64,000 bases of DNA from Hormoscilla sp. GM7CHS1pb (GTDB taxonomy: Bacteria > Cyanobacteriota > Cyanobacteriia > Cyanobacteriales > Desertifilaceae): assembly GCA_014323675.1 (NCBI GenBank), contig JACONN010000003.1:558001-622000 (forward strand), given 5' to 3'. Below the pieces are notes generated by a model. That model was not told the DNA's origin. It saw nothing but the letters and a program-made list of their open reading frames with translations, and did no database searches. This document shows, in pieces, positions 42,196 to 51,687 of this stretch (the first letter of the stretch is position 1; each line of letters starts with the position of its first letter). Position numbers and translations under genes: made by a program.

Positions 42196-42675
42196 TTAAT
42201 TCTGTTTACCTGTGATGGCTTCATACATCCGATCCGCCGTGAATGATTTAAACATCTGCTTGGGATCCTTAAACGCTTTAAACTCCAAAACGTTACCGCA
42301 AGGATCGTTGAAATAAATTGTTCCCTGCTCGCCTATTTTTCCCACAAAACGAACTCGCGGTCCGATACTAAACTCGATCCCTTTGCTTTTCAAACGCTCG
42401 ATCAATTCTTCCCATTCATCCCACTCCAGAATCACCCCAAAATGGCGCACGGGAATATTAAGTGGGCTTTGGTCGCGATCGACGTGATTGGAGGGAATGT
42501 TTCTCGTGGCCTCTTCGGGATGCAAGTAAGCAGAAATGGAATTGCCGTAAAGATTGAAGTCTATCCAGAGATCTGTACTTCGTCCTTCTTTGCAACCAAT
42601 TACATTACAATAGAAGTCACGAGTTTCTTCTAGATCTGCTACGGGAAAAGCTAAATGAAAAGGCTTTTTGTCCAT
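42196..42675 (-). CDS. VOC-family (glyoxalase/dioxygenase-like) protein
   Basis: 159 residues from ATG 42675 (MDKKPFHLAFPVADLEETRD). Pattern: H in FHLAFPV, FYCNVIGC, a middle strand with HFGVILE, and YFNDPCGNVLEFKAF at the end. H, H and E are placed as the metal ligands of the vicinal-oxygen-chelate fold. The substrate is not inferable. The longer reading with six extra residues starts at a weaker codon. Confidence 0.85.
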   Translation of the reverse strand: MDKKPFHLAFPVADLEETRDFYCNVIGCKEGRSTDLWIDFNLYGNSISAYLHPEEATRNIPSNHVDRDQSPLNIPVRHFGVILEWDEWEELIERLKSKGIEFSIGPRVRFVGKIGEQGTIYFNDPCGNVLEFKAFKDPKQMFKSFTADRMYEAITGKQN

Positions 42676-42934
42676 TATATCAACTGCTAACAACTTTTGT
42701 TCTATACTACTCTAAAGTGCTAATTTTTCACTCACCTAATAGGACCTAGTCTAAAAGCTGAAACTCTTGCGATCGAGTAGCTTACAGCTCAATAAAGCTC
42801 GCTTATGGTCTCAAGGAGATCGATCGGCCCGTGCTATATCTAAATCCCCAATTCAGGGCTTTCTTATCCTGTAAGCCAGTCCCAGTAATCGTTTTAGTCC
42901 TTATACTAGGTCGTTTTTCAGGATAACTTCGCAG

Positions 42935-43980
42935 GTCGGAGTCGAGCTGTCCCTCGCGGGACAACCCTCCCTTTCGGAACCGTGCATGCGATTTTCACCG
43001 CATCGTGTCCGAGAGCGCCTGCTCGTGTCCGAGAGCACCACCCTATAGGGTGGTGTCTCTGGACACGACCCCATGACACCGCACGACAGCGTGTCAGGGC
43101 AGGCGTCTCTGGACACGATCGGCTACTGGTTGATAAGCCCAAGTCATGGGTAGCACTATCAGGATTACTCCCTACCGGCCTTGTCTCTTGCAATTTCACC
43201 CTTTATCAGTGGTCTTTTTTCGACTAAGTTAATGCCTGGGACCGGGCGGTTTGTGGCGGGTGAGTAGTTTAACCCTTGTTGAGCCACTCTTTACTAACAT
43301 GAGCCTGTGTAGATTCAGGAATCACTACTTCTTACCTGCCCAGGGCTTTAGTCTGACGTACCGACTTTCGGATTTCTCCTTAAGTTCTTGGGTTCTTTGG
43401 GGTTACTTTCTCCAAAGACTTCTTATCATATCCGTCCTACGTCTGCGTGTCCTCAGTCATTTGAGGTGGTATCCGCCAGCGTTACCCGGGGCATTAGCTT
43501 CTTAGGACATCCTTCCTACTCGTGGCTTGCGCTTCACATCTGACTGGTCTCGATAGACAGCTCACGAGAGGTGAATTCGTTCCCTGATGTCATTTCACGA
43601 TACCTTTAGGTCCATAATCTACCCCGGCAGCTTTTTGAATACGATGTTAGTCAAGAGAGACAACTAACACTAGCTACATTTCCCTTTTGGGCCAGCGCTT
43701 TAAGCCTTATTTCGCTGGTTTATAGTAACGAGGCTTACTTATGTTCGCTTGTTCTAACCTTGAGTATCTTTCCTAGCGGCGTCACCGGTTTAGGCTACCA
43801 GCTATCCTACATTTAAGTCCTCGCTTGGCACCACGGCGATGTTGCTCCGTAGCACTTCACGCGGTCACCCCCGTATTTGGGGGAGGGGAATTTAACCCCC
43901 ATGAACATCAGAGTTACTGGCTAATGGAACCAGTCAGGCTTTCACCAAGTTTTTTTGGTTTACGCCGGAACGAATCGCAC
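42935..43980 (-). ncRNA. ORF-less group II intron with palindrome inserted in domain V
   Basis: 5' end GTGCG at 43980 (minus strand), followed by ATTCGTTCCGGC as in the intron at 9820 (ATTCGTTCTGAC). Conserved GAACCAGTTACTCTG-type and AATAAGGCTTAAAGCGCTGG blocks. Domain VI (GGGAGGGTTGTCCCGCGAGG) and the 3' end ...CTCGACTCCGAC at about 42935. Domain V is split: AGTAGCCG, then about 116 bases of a TCGTGTCC...GGACACGA palindrome, then TGCGGTGAAAATCGCATGCA and CGGTTCC. No reverse transcriptase inside. Confidence 0.85.
43004..43119. repeat. Palindromic element with TCGTGTCC/GGACACGA ends, inserted in intron domain V
   Basis: Ends TCGTGTCCGAGAGC and GTCTCTGGACACGA. The interior has the inverted ACCACCCTATAGGGTGGT and further TGTCC/GGACA arms. 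Related elements are in the composite intron at 51122-51440. Confidence 0.7.
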
Positions 43981-43992
43981 CTCTCCAGCTAT

Positions 43993-44021
43993 AATATACA
44001 GATTTTCAGCCCCATCGTCAA
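43993..44021 (-). promoter_or_regulatory. Promoter just upstream of the group II intron
   Basis: On the minus strand TTGACG (44016-44021), 17 bases, TATATT (43993-43998): near-consensus sigma-70-type, with the intron 5' end 13 bases past the -10 box. It may drive the intron RNA. Confidence 0.45.
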
Positions 44022-44299
44022 GTATGTTAACAAAAATTTACATTTATTTCTCGGCGTGACACCTGCGATCGCTTCCGGGCGAGGCGATCGCAGGCGGTTT
44101 TCGGTTGGGTGGGACACAGATAAAAGTAAAAGGGTGGTGATAAACATGTAGTGATGCAACATCTATCCCGACAGGTGGTGATAAAAAAGTAGTGATGAAG
44201 TGCATAATAATTGATTATGCACTGGCAGAGTATTTTTCTGCACCAGTCCAGCATTTTTCTGCACCAGTCCAGCATGCGTTAGAATAATTCTATCAGATC

Positions 44300-44554
44300 G
44301 TGAATCACCAGACAGTTATGAAGGCTTTCTGGGAGTGGCGGGAGAAGAGCGAAATTTATTGGGATTCTCAGGGAGCGGCTATTCCTGCCTTTGCCGCCTT
44401 TTGCAAGGAAGGCTCACACCAATGTATGGATCTCAGCGAAGCCTACGCGATTTTCCGGCGCAAAGGACAAGAAATTGAGGTGGAAGTTGTTGGGTCTTGG
44501 CTCCGCTGGTGGCTTAATGGCATTAAACCTGGAAATTGGTATTACTATTATTAG
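44300..44554 (+). CDS. Hypothetical protein (84 residues)
   Basis: MNHQTVMKAFWEWREKSEIY start, then AIPAFAAFCKEGSHQCMDLS and VEVVGSWLRWWLNGIK. Probably soluble, Trp-rich, with no known domain. The GNWYYYY end looks shortened or altered. A tandem repeat TTTTTCTGCACCAGTCCAGC lies just upstream (44232-44274). Confidence 0.4.
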   Translation: MNHQTVMKAFWEWREKSEIYWDSQGAAIPAFAAFCKEGSHQCMDLSEAYAIFRRKGQEIEVEVVGSWLRWWLNGIKPGNWYYYY

Positions 44555-44755
44555 AGTGGGTTGGAGAAGTCTGCCCGATCGCGCAGGTGCAAGCCGTGTA
44601 GCGTGCAGCCATGTACAAAGCATTAAGAAACCAGGTTTTTCCCATCTACCTGGTTTCTGGGCAAAAGAATATGGCCGCAGCAAAAGGGCGATCGCAGTAG
44701 GTTGGGTAACGTTGCCAAACCCAACCTACTGTGACTGGTGGGCGTGAGAAGGTGC

Positions 44756-44907
44756 CTAGGACATCGGTCCATTAATAATACTTGACAAATTACAACATCT
44801 GTGAATCAACGGAAAATCAACATCTTCTCGTCTGGCCCTCTCCCTGGACCTCCCAAGGAGCCAGAATCACTTTACCCAAAATTTGTGCTACTGGACCGAT
44901 GTTCTAG
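44756..44907. mobile_element. 152-bp MITE with CTAGGACATCGGTCCA ends
   Basis: Left CTAGGACATCGGTCCATTAA, right TGGACCGATGTTCTAG. Same family as 39538-39744 (shared CTTGACAAATT and ACCCAAAATTTGT). CTAG at both outer edges. Confidence 0.7.
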
Positions 44908-45185
44908 ATCCGGAAGCCTTTGGCCGTAAGCGTTCGGGAATAATATAAGTATAAATACTCGCGCTAGCCCGACGTTAGGAGGGCCGCTGCGCTAGCGTGC
45001 AGGCAGCGCAATCGCCATTTTCTTGTTTGTGATTTTGAGGTAGAGTGATCCCGTTGGGATCGCTCTGCTTTCTAGGGATAGACAGTTCTCAGTCTTGTCC
45101 CCATATGACAAGAAAATCTTTAAAATATCGTAAAGCTTTACCGATCCTGCTGTATTGCAAATTCATCCATCATTACCGAATTACT

Positions 45186-46778
45186 ATGGCTATTGGCTAC
45201 GTTGCCCTTGTCCTCCACGCCCACCTACCCTTTGTCCGGCACCCCGAAAGCGACTACGTGCTGGAAGAAGAATGGCTGTATGAGGCAATCACAGAAACCT
45301 ACATCCCTCTGCTGCATGTATTTGAAGGCTTAAAGCGGGATGGTGTGGACTTCAAAATGACCATGAGCATGACACCGCCTCTGGTGTCGATGCTGCGGGA
45401 TCCGCTGTTGCAAGAACGATACGACGCGCACCTGGCCCTGTTAGAGGAATTAGTCCAAAAAGAGATCGATCGTAACCAGCATAACGGTCACCTGCGCTAT
45501 CTAGCCGAGTATTATGCCAAAGAGTTGAAGGAGATTCGCGATACCTGGGAACGTTATGACTGCGACTTGGTAACCGCTTTCAAGCAATTCCTGGATAGCA
45601 ACAACCTGGAGATCGTCTCCTGCGGCGCTACCCACGGCTATCTGCCGCTGATGAAGATGTATCCCGAGGCCGTGTGGGCCCAAATTCAGGTAGCCTGCGA
45701 ACATTACGAGCAGAATTTCGGGCGTAAGCCCAAGGGCATCTGGTTGCCAGAATGTGCCTATTATGAAGGGGTAGAGCGGATGCTGGCGGATGCTGGTTTG
45801 CGCTATTTCCTCACCGACGGACACGGGATTCTTTACGCCCGTCCCCGCCCCCTCTATGGCAGCTATGCGCCGATTTTTACCGAAACTGGCGTAGCGGCTT
45901 TTGGACGGGATCACGAGTCTTCCCAACAGGTGTGGTCCTCGGAGGTAGGCTATCCCGGTGCAGCAGAATACCGGGAATTTTACAAGGATTTGGGCTGGGA
46001 GGCTGACTACGAGTACATCAAGCCTTACATTATGCCCAACGGACAGCGGAAAAATACTGGCATCAAATACCACAAGATTACGGGTCGGGGTCTGGGTTTA
46101 TCAGACAAGGCCCTGTATGACCCTTATTGGGCGCGGGAAAAGGCAGCCGAACATGCAGGTAATTTTATGTTCAATCGCCAGCAGCAAACCGAGCACCTGC
46201 ACGGGATTATGCAGCGTCCTCCCATGATCGTCTCCCCCTACGATGCGGAGTTATTCGGCCATTGGTGGTACGAGGGGCCTTGGTTCATCGATTACCTGCT
46301 CCGCAAGTCCTGGTACGACCAAGACGTTTATGATATGACTCATTTGGCAGATTATCTACGAGGTAATCCCACTCAACAGGTCTGTCGTCCCTCCCAGTCT
46401 AGTTGGGGGTATAAGGGTTTCCACGAATATTGGCTGAATGAGACCAATGCCTGGGTTTATCCCCATTTGCACAAGGTTGCAGAACGGATGATTTCCCTGG
46501 CCAGTCGGGAACCGGCTGATGAGTTGGAGTGGAAGGCCCTGAACCAGGCCGCACGAGAAGTTTTGCTGGCTCAATCTTCTGACTGGGCGTTTATTATGCG
46601 CACGGGTACCATGGTGCCTTATGCCGTGCGGCGGACCCGATCGCACTTACTTCGGTTCGACAAACTCTACGATGACATTAATCAGGGCAAAATCGATAGC
46701 GGTTGGCTGGAGAAAGTAGAGACGATCGACAATATCTTCCCCGAAATCAACTATCGCGTCTATCGTCCCTTGCAGTAG
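45186..46778 (+). CDS. GH57 1,4-alpha-glucan branching enzyme
   Basis: 530 residues from ATG 45186 (MAIGYVALVLHAHLPFVRHP), the canonical GH57 start; upstream codons in frame are not family sequence. Conserved regions: HAHLPFV, GATHGYLPLM, GIWLPECAYYEG with the catalytic nucleophile E at about 188, and SPYDAELFGHWWYEGP with the acid/base D at about 351. The helical C-terminal DUF1957 segment (HKVAERMISLASREPADELE) is present. Forms alpha-1,6 branches in glycogen, cytosolic. The dependence on GH57 rather than GH13 is a common cyanobacterial alternative. A hairpin follows the stop. Confidence 0.93.
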   Translation: MAIGYVALVLHAHLPFVRHPESDYVLEEEWLYEAITETYIPLLHVFEGLKRDGVDFKMTMSMTPPLVSMLRDPLLQERYDAHLALLEELVQKEIDRNQHNGHLRYLAEYYAKELKEIRDTWERYDCDLVTAFKQFLDSNNLEIVSCGATHGYLPLMKMYPEAVWAQIQVACEHYEQNFGRKPKGIWLPECAYYEGVERMLADAGLRYFLTDGHGILYARPRPLYGSYAPIFTETGVAAFGRDHESSQQVWSSEVGYPGAAEYREFYKDLGWEADYEYIKPYIMPNGQRKNTGIKYHKITGRGLGLSDKALYDPYWAREKAAEHAGNFMFNRQQQTEHLHGIMQRPPMIVSPYDAELFGHWWYEGPWFIDYLLRKSWYDQDVYDMTHLADYLRGNPTQQVCRPSQSSWGYKGFHEYWLNETNAWVYPHLHKVAERMISLASREPADELEWKALNQAAREVLLAQSSDWAFIMRTGTMVPYAVRRTRSHLLRFDKLYDDINQGKIDSGWLEKVETIDNIFPEINYRVYRPLQ

Positions 46779-46788
46779 AGCTAAAATC

Positions 46789-46825
46789 GGGGAGATGGGA
46801 ACTGAGTTATACTTCCATCTCCCCC
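46789..46825 (+). terminator. Hairpin after the GH57 gene
   Basis: GGGGAGATGGGA and TTCCATCTCCCCC separated by about 13 bases, 10 bases after the stop codon. No long T run, so the terminator role is probable, not certain. Confidence 0.5.
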
Positions 46826-47036
46826 AAATCTTCTCGATCGCATTCTCCCATCAAGTGACGCGAGAGTTACTCTATGCCTGAAAGTGAATTTTGGATTGCT
46901 TATAGAGTCTGCTGCTGGCTACTAAAAATTCTCTATTCTCAATGAACAATTCTCAATCCTTAATTCTCTACTGACTACTGACTAAGGGACAGGCAATTTG
47001 CCCATCCCAGACAGAAATAAAGATGAGACGATCGAC

Positions 47037-48044
47037 TTATAAATTCATCTCAGCAGCTTGAACTTTTTCAATTTGCTTCTTCTTCAGAATCAGCAATATT
47101 TGAGACAGTATGGTAGCAGCAATGAAAGCCATTAACCATTTAATCCGACTAGCGCTTTGCAAGACTATTTCCGTATCAGCCTGACCAAAACCACCCACAT
47201 TTGGGTTGTTAGTCAAAGGATCCCCAGCGGCAACTTCCTGTCCTTCCGAGACAATCAACTGCGGTCCTAACGGGATCTCCTCAGCCACAGCTTCACCGTC
47301 AGCAGGCTGAATAGTCACTACATAACCCACCACCTCATCATCGGAATCTACCAGATTGGTAATCAGAGCGATCGTGCCAGCGGTAGAAGCCTTGTAGACA
47401 TTGTTGTTGCTATTTTCCCCTGTGGGATAAACCTGACCGCGACCCCGGTTCCCGCCTACATGTATGGCATACTTTCCGAAGTGGATATTTTTATCCGTCC
47501 GCGGATCGGGGGAAAGAACTGGGAAGATAATTTCCTGATATTCCTCGCCCGGTAGCGGTCCGATAATAATGACGTTTTCGTCGTCCTCGGTGTAGGTTTC
47601 GTAATCGTCTAAATCGTCGATTTCTTCGAGTAATTCTTCAGGAATGCGTTCCTCTGGTGCAATCTTGAAGCCTTCGGGTAACATTAACACCGCACCCACC
47701 TGTAAGGAATCAAGTTCGCCATCGGACGACACTTGCTGCACGCTCAGGTCGTAGGGGACTTTCACCACAGCAGAAAACACCGTGTCGGGCAGCACCGACT
47801 GGGGGACTTCAATTTCCGTCACTTTAGAAGCCAAGTGACAGTTGGCACAAACAATCCGCCCAGTCGCTTCCCGGGGAGTTTCCGGGGCCGTTTGCTGGGC
47901 CCAGAAGGGATAGGCCGCTGCGGTTTGGGGGTGGGCGAGCGCTAGCCCTACAAAACAGACAAGGGTAGCGATCGCCAGCACTATAGTTTGAGTCAGTACC
48001 CGCTTGCAGCTATGCGCTCTCGCCAATACATCAACTTTTTTCAT
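47037..48044 (-). CDS. petA: Cytochrome f, apocytochrome of the b6f complex
   Basis: Carries electrons from the Rieske protein to plastocyanin or cytochrome c6 in the thylakoid lumen. 335 residues from ATG 48044; a TTG 27 bases upstream is less likely, since GGAACT sits just before the ATG. Signal peptide with cleavage after AAA, giving mature YPFWAQQ, whose N-terminal Tyr is the axial haem ligand. Haem motif CANCH at about residue 67. The C-terminal anchor WLMAFIAATILSQILLILKK leaves a short stromal tail. Downstream of petC on the same strand, the conserved petCA operon. Confidence 0.97.
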   Translation of the reverse strand: MKKVDVLARAHSCKRVLTQTIVLAIATLVCFVGLALAHPQTAAAYPFWAQQTAPETPREATGRIVCANCHLASKVTEIEVPQSVLPDTVFSAVVKVPYDLSVQQVSSDGELDSLQVGAVLMLPEGFKIAPEERIPEELLEEIDDLDDYETYTEDDENVIIIGPLPGEEYQEIIFPVLSPDPRTDKNIHFGKYAIHVGGNRGRGQVYPTGENSNNNVYKASTAGTIALITNLVDSDDEVVGYVVTIQPADGEAVAEEIPLGPQLIVSEGQEVAAGDPLTNNPNVGGFGQADTEIVLQSASRIKWLMAFIAATILSQILLILKKKQIEKVQAAEMNL

Positions 48045-48410
48045 CAGTTCCAACAATGCTCTGAAATACAATTAGTCCATTGTTAATCGTTCATTGTTGA
48101 TTGTTCATTGTTCATTGCCATGAACGTTCTCCATCAACCATCAACCATCAACATCCTATACTGCGAAGGGTCCCTTTGCTCTTAGGGCCATATCTTGCTA
48201 ACAAAAGCGCTAAGCAAATGTCCGGAGCGAGGGGGGGGGTCCAATTGAGAGAGCCTTGTGCAAAAGAAGTAACTCCCCCCGTAGCGCTACAGGGGGTCAA
48301 AAGTTGAAGCATACCACAGTTACTGGTTTGGGAGCCCCCCTCGCAATGACACCAACTTCAACATTTTTGCGCAAGTCGATCCCTTTCAAAGTATAGGTTC
48401 TCGTGCAGCA
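48045..48410. other. petC-petA spacer
   Basis: No gene. AT-rich tandem GTTCATTGTTCATTG (48090-48118) and a GGGGGGG run at 48231. It may hold repeats or a long leader for petA; no terminator is obvious. Confidence 0.4.
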
Positions 48411-48954
48411 TTAGGTCCACCAGGGGTCTTCACCGGTGCGGAAGTCAGTTTCGGTCCAGGTGGTAAACACGACTTTATCATCCTCTGTGACATCAGCATG
48501 GACTAATGCCAAAGACAGGGGAGCTGGTCCCCGCACTACCTTGCCAGCGTCATTATACTGAGAACCGTGACAGGGACAAATGAACTTGTTCTCGCTGGCA
48601 TTCCAGGGAACCACACAGCCCAAGTGAGTACAAACAGCGTTTAAGCCATACTCTGCCAGGCTTTCGTCTTTCTTTACTATCAGGTAGGTCGGATCCCCCT
48701 TCAGCCCCTGAGCCAGGGCCCCGTTCCCCTGAATTATGATTGGACAAAAACTCACTGACGATCACGTCATTCCCCAGAGAGTCCTTCGCTGTGACCCCAC
48801 CGCCTGCACCACCACTAGAGGGTGGGATAAAATACTTGACAACCGGATATAGTGCTCCTAGGGCCGTGCCCGTGACCGCACCAAAGGTCAGAAGATTCAT
48901 GAATTGACGACGTCCCATATCCGGGACATCCGCTGAGCCTGAAATTTGTGTCAT
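48411..48954 (-). CDS. petC: Rieske iron-sulfur protein of the cytochrome b6f complex, one-base frameshift
   Basis: Passes electrons from plastoquinol to cytochrome f. The N-terminus [20 protein letters not shown] has the twin-arginine-like [14 protein letters not shown] followed by the single membrane span. The hinge GGAGGGV and the 2Fe-2S motifs CTHLGC and CPCHGS are present. The frame breaks at a C4 run (48719-48722, G4 in the gene). With three Gs the sequence reads [20 protein letters not shown], as in the family. About 180 residues repaired. It is upstream of petA with a 366-base gap. A photosynthesis-essential gene, so the extra base is most likely an error. Confidence 0.95.
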
Positions 48955-49019
48955 GACCTCTGCTTGAGATATTGTTAATTTATCTGTCTATAGACAAAGT
49001 GACCTCCACCTACCTTACT

Positions 49020-49200
49020 ACGATGTCTCCTGTGTGCCGTATGTCCCCTGGGACAAGAGCACAATAGGAGATATCGGAGGCAGGCACCAGGGACTTCGGT
49101 GTCTCCCGACCCCTAGGAGCACATTCATAGGAGACACCGAGTATATGCTGACAAGATTGCGGTTCGACTCCGCTCCTGTGTCCCCCCTGCCCTGTCAAGG
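49020..49200. repeat. Interspersed repeat (TACGATGTCTCCTGTGTGCC type)
   Basis: CGATGTCTCCTGTGTGCCGT, ATGTCCCCTGGGACAAGAGC and GAGATATCGG, partly repeated at 49381-49440 (CGATGTCTCCTATATACCGT) and at 1309. It contains ATGTCCCCTGGGACA, a palindrome. It lies in the divergent spacer between petC and DUF3067. Confidence 0.55.
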
Positions 49201-49380
49201 GACACAGCCACCGCAAGCTCCGCGAGGCAGTTTCCCGTCTTTCTGAGAGTATTATTACATTTTTTTAACTGCGAGCAGATATTTTTCATGAATAAATGTA
49301 AACAAAAGACCCAAAGGGGAGTGCTATGATACCATACATGATATAAAATGCGCACAGGTGGCAATCCTGATAATCACTCG

Positions 49381-49445
49381 CCGATGTCTCCTATATACCG
49401 TCCATGTCCCCTGGGACAAGAGCAAGGCGCAGAGATATCGGACTA
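49381..49445. repeat. Second copy of the CGATGTCTCC repeat
   Basis: CCGATGTCTCCTATATACCG, TGTCCCCTGGGACAAGAGCA and AGATATCGG, in the order seen at 49020. It directly precedes the DUF3067 gene. Confidence 0.55.
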
Positions 49446-49471
49446 GATTGCAATCTAAAATCTAAAATGGT

Positions 49472-49789
49472 ATGACAGGAGCAGACTTACATCAGTTATT
49501 GTTGAACAAATGGGGACGCTCTTACGACCTGAAGCTGCGGCGGACTCAGGGCAAGATATTTGTGCAGGTGATGTGGAAATATCTGGAACAGGCGTCTTTC
49601 CCGCTAGAGGAGGCAGAGTATAGATCCCATCTCAATCAGATTGCTCTGTGCCTGCATGACTGGGGCGCTGACGAACAGATCAAGTCGTACATTGAAAACA
49701 CCCGCGATCGCCCCCGACTGGGTAAAGTGGTCAGCATTCCCATAGAATTGGGAGCGCGGGCTTCTGAATGGATGCTCGACAAGTTTTAA
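49472..49789 (+). CDS. DUF3067 family protein
   Basis: 105 residues: MTGADLHQLLLNKWGRSYDL, KLRRTQGKIFVQVMWKYLEQ, ASFPLEEAEYRSHLNQIALC, ending RPRLGKVVSIPIELGARASEW. Typical of this cyanobacterial and plastid family. No membrane span. Divergent from petC-petA; the association may be conserved and might hint at b6f-related function, but this is inference. ATG 49472 has no clear ribosome site. Confidence 0.88.
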   Translation: MTGADLHQLLLNKWGRSYDLKLRRTQGKIFVQVMWKYLEQASFPLEEAEYRSHLNQIALCLHDWGADEQIKSYIENTRDRPRLGKVVSIPIELGARASEWMLDKF

Positions 49790-50019
49790 GGGACCACCAT
49801 CCAATCGCAGTCCGGTGCAGTATCACTTGATATGGGTGATAATACTTTATATCACGGTATGTCAAGTTTCGATGTCCCCCAGAGGGGACGCGGAGGGTTC
49901 GTTACCCGGGGATCTGGCGCACAGACAGGCTACCGGTCCTGCGCGATCGCACTACTTCAGAGACGTTGATGACGGGTCTGGCATTTTTCGCGCTCGACGG
50001 GAGTAAAAAGAGTAGATAT

Positions 50020-50984
50020 ACCCAATGATGCGATATTTAAGCAATTCGACACCAAACAAGCATGGCTGCGCTCCCGCAAGGGATAGGTCGAAAGTGAGGC
50101 CAGACTGGACAGAATCCCTGCTAGAGGATCGGCCATGGCGATCTGCCAAATTCTGCGGCGCGACGATGGCAGTTTGGCTTGGCCGTTCCTGAGTAATCGT
50201 TGCAGTGAATTACTGGAGGTGTCCGCGATGTCTCCCGGCTCTCACTACGAAGTGTTTCCAGAAATCCCCTCACGCTGGACGGCCTTCTGCTTACGGCTGC
50301 ATCGGAATTGACATGAATACCGGCTCGCGAGATGGGCGTATGTCGATAAGGATGGAAATTTAAAGTCTAAAGGTCAGATACCGCTGCAAATGGGATTATC
50401 TCACGATCAGCAAGATGCTCAGAAGGTAGATGCTTGCTTGCAGTTGGTAGCTTTGGCTAATACTCGGGGATGCCCGATAGTTTGTGAGGATCTAGACTTT
50501 TCTAGGAAAAGGGAACAGTTGAAAGAATGTGGTAGCAAATACGCATGGCTGCGCCACGCTGCGCGATCGGATGCTATCAAGTTGGGCTTACAGTCGTTTT
50601 TTCCAGCTACTTGAAAGTATTCTCAGCAATCGCGGTATTTATTTATTAACTGTAAATCCTGCTTATACCAGCTTGATTGGTTTAGTAAAATATGCTCGCC
50701 AGTACGGGCTGGCAAGTGATGAGGCGGCAGCTCTTGCCGTGGCTAGACGAGGAATGAAATTGTCCGAAAAAATCCCAAGCTCCATAACCGCCTATCTCGA
50801 CATGAAGTCCGGAAAGCACGTATGGAGTCTCTGGTATCAACTGAATAAATTGTTAAAGTCTTGCACTAAATGGAAGAATCGACATTCTTTCTATAGTGTC
50901 TCTAACTGGGGACTAGAGGTCAAGGTCATGGTGGATTCTAATTGCGGAAAAAATCGGACCAAGCGCAAGCATACTTCTAGTTAA
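50020..50984 (+). pseudogene. TnpB-like (RuvC-fold) nuclease gene, broken
   Basis: RuvC-I in GCIGIDMNTGS at about 50300, followed after a frame change by GWAYVDKDGNLKSKGQIPL. RuvC-II in CPIVCEDLDFSRKREQLKEC with its glutamate at about 50493. RuvC-III in YGLASDEAAALAVARRGM with D at about 50722. The three catalytic acids are therefore kept, but the coding sequence changes frame at least twice. The break between CGSKYA and RMLSSWAYS coincides with a 22-25 bp palindrome (ATGGCTGCGCCACGCTGCGC). The N-terminal part is not recognisable. TnpB relatives are RNA-guided nucleases of IS200/IS605-type elements; no TnpA is next to it. Confidence 0.7.
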
Positions 50985-51121
50985 GCTAAGTTATACCCTG
51001 GACTTGGATGTGCGATTTGTTCAGGTATAAGCTGTAAATCAGTGAAATCCTGGTTGGTTTCATTAGCCAACAACTGTGGTACTCATGGGGGTCCAAATCC
51101 CCCCTCCAGGTACGGGAGAGA

Positions 51122-51440
51122 CTCGTGTCCTCTTCGCCCACCCATGTCGCTGCCGGACAGGCGAGCGACAGGGTGGGCGTCTCTGGACACGATCCGGTCC
51201 TTAATGCTGCTGTCGTGTCCAGAGACTTTCGTTTCCGGAGACGACCCACCCATGTCGCTGCCAGTAGGCGAGCGACAGGGTGGGCGAAGAGGAAACTTCG
51301 CGTCCGGAGACACCCACCCATGTCGTGCGCGGGAGCGACACGACAGGGTGGGTGCTCCTGGACGCGACCCCCCATGTCGTGCGCAGGAGCGACACGACAG
51401 GGTAGGCGCTCATGGCTGCGCCACGCTGCGCGAGCGGACA
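51122..51440. repeat. Two blocks of CGTGTCC...GGACACG palindromes inserted in intron domain I
   Basis: Block 1 at about 51123-51192 (CGTGTCCTCTTCGCCCACCC to CTGGACACGAT). Block 2 at about 51212-51440 (GTCGTGTCCAGAGACTTTCG to AGCGGACACGA) with three internal hairpins of the CCCACCCATGTCG / CGACAGGGTGGG kind. Between them is exactly the intron sequence CCGGTCCTTAATGCTGC, so both are separate insertions into hairpin tips. Confidence 0.75.
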
Positions 51441-51687
51441 CGAGAGTGACATCACCGTGGTATGAAGCAAGGACTCAAATGTAGGCAAGCTGGCAGCCTA
51501 AAGCCGGCAACACCGCTAGGGAAGATGTTCATGGCTAGAATAAGCGAACCTATGTAAACCTCGTGACCACGAACCAGCGGAATAAGGCTATTTACGCTGG
51601 CCCAAAAGGGAAATGGTAGTTAGTATTAGTCTGTACGAAACGTTAGGGTGTAAACATCAGGGTGAGGCCGAAAGGCCATCATGAGAT

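Noticed and set aside
43251..43505. Coding frame inside the second group II intron
   Set aside because: Covers conserved intron structure on the opposite strand; no reverse transcriptase or other family similarity.
49120..49200. tRNA-like GGTTCGACTCC segment
   Set aside because: It looks like a T-loop but there is no matching acceptor stem or anticodon arm; it is in an interspersed repeat.
50390..50984. Cas12k or another CRISPR effector
   Set aside because: Only TnpB-like RuvC motifs are visible; there is no array, tniQ or tnsB/C, and the gene is broken.
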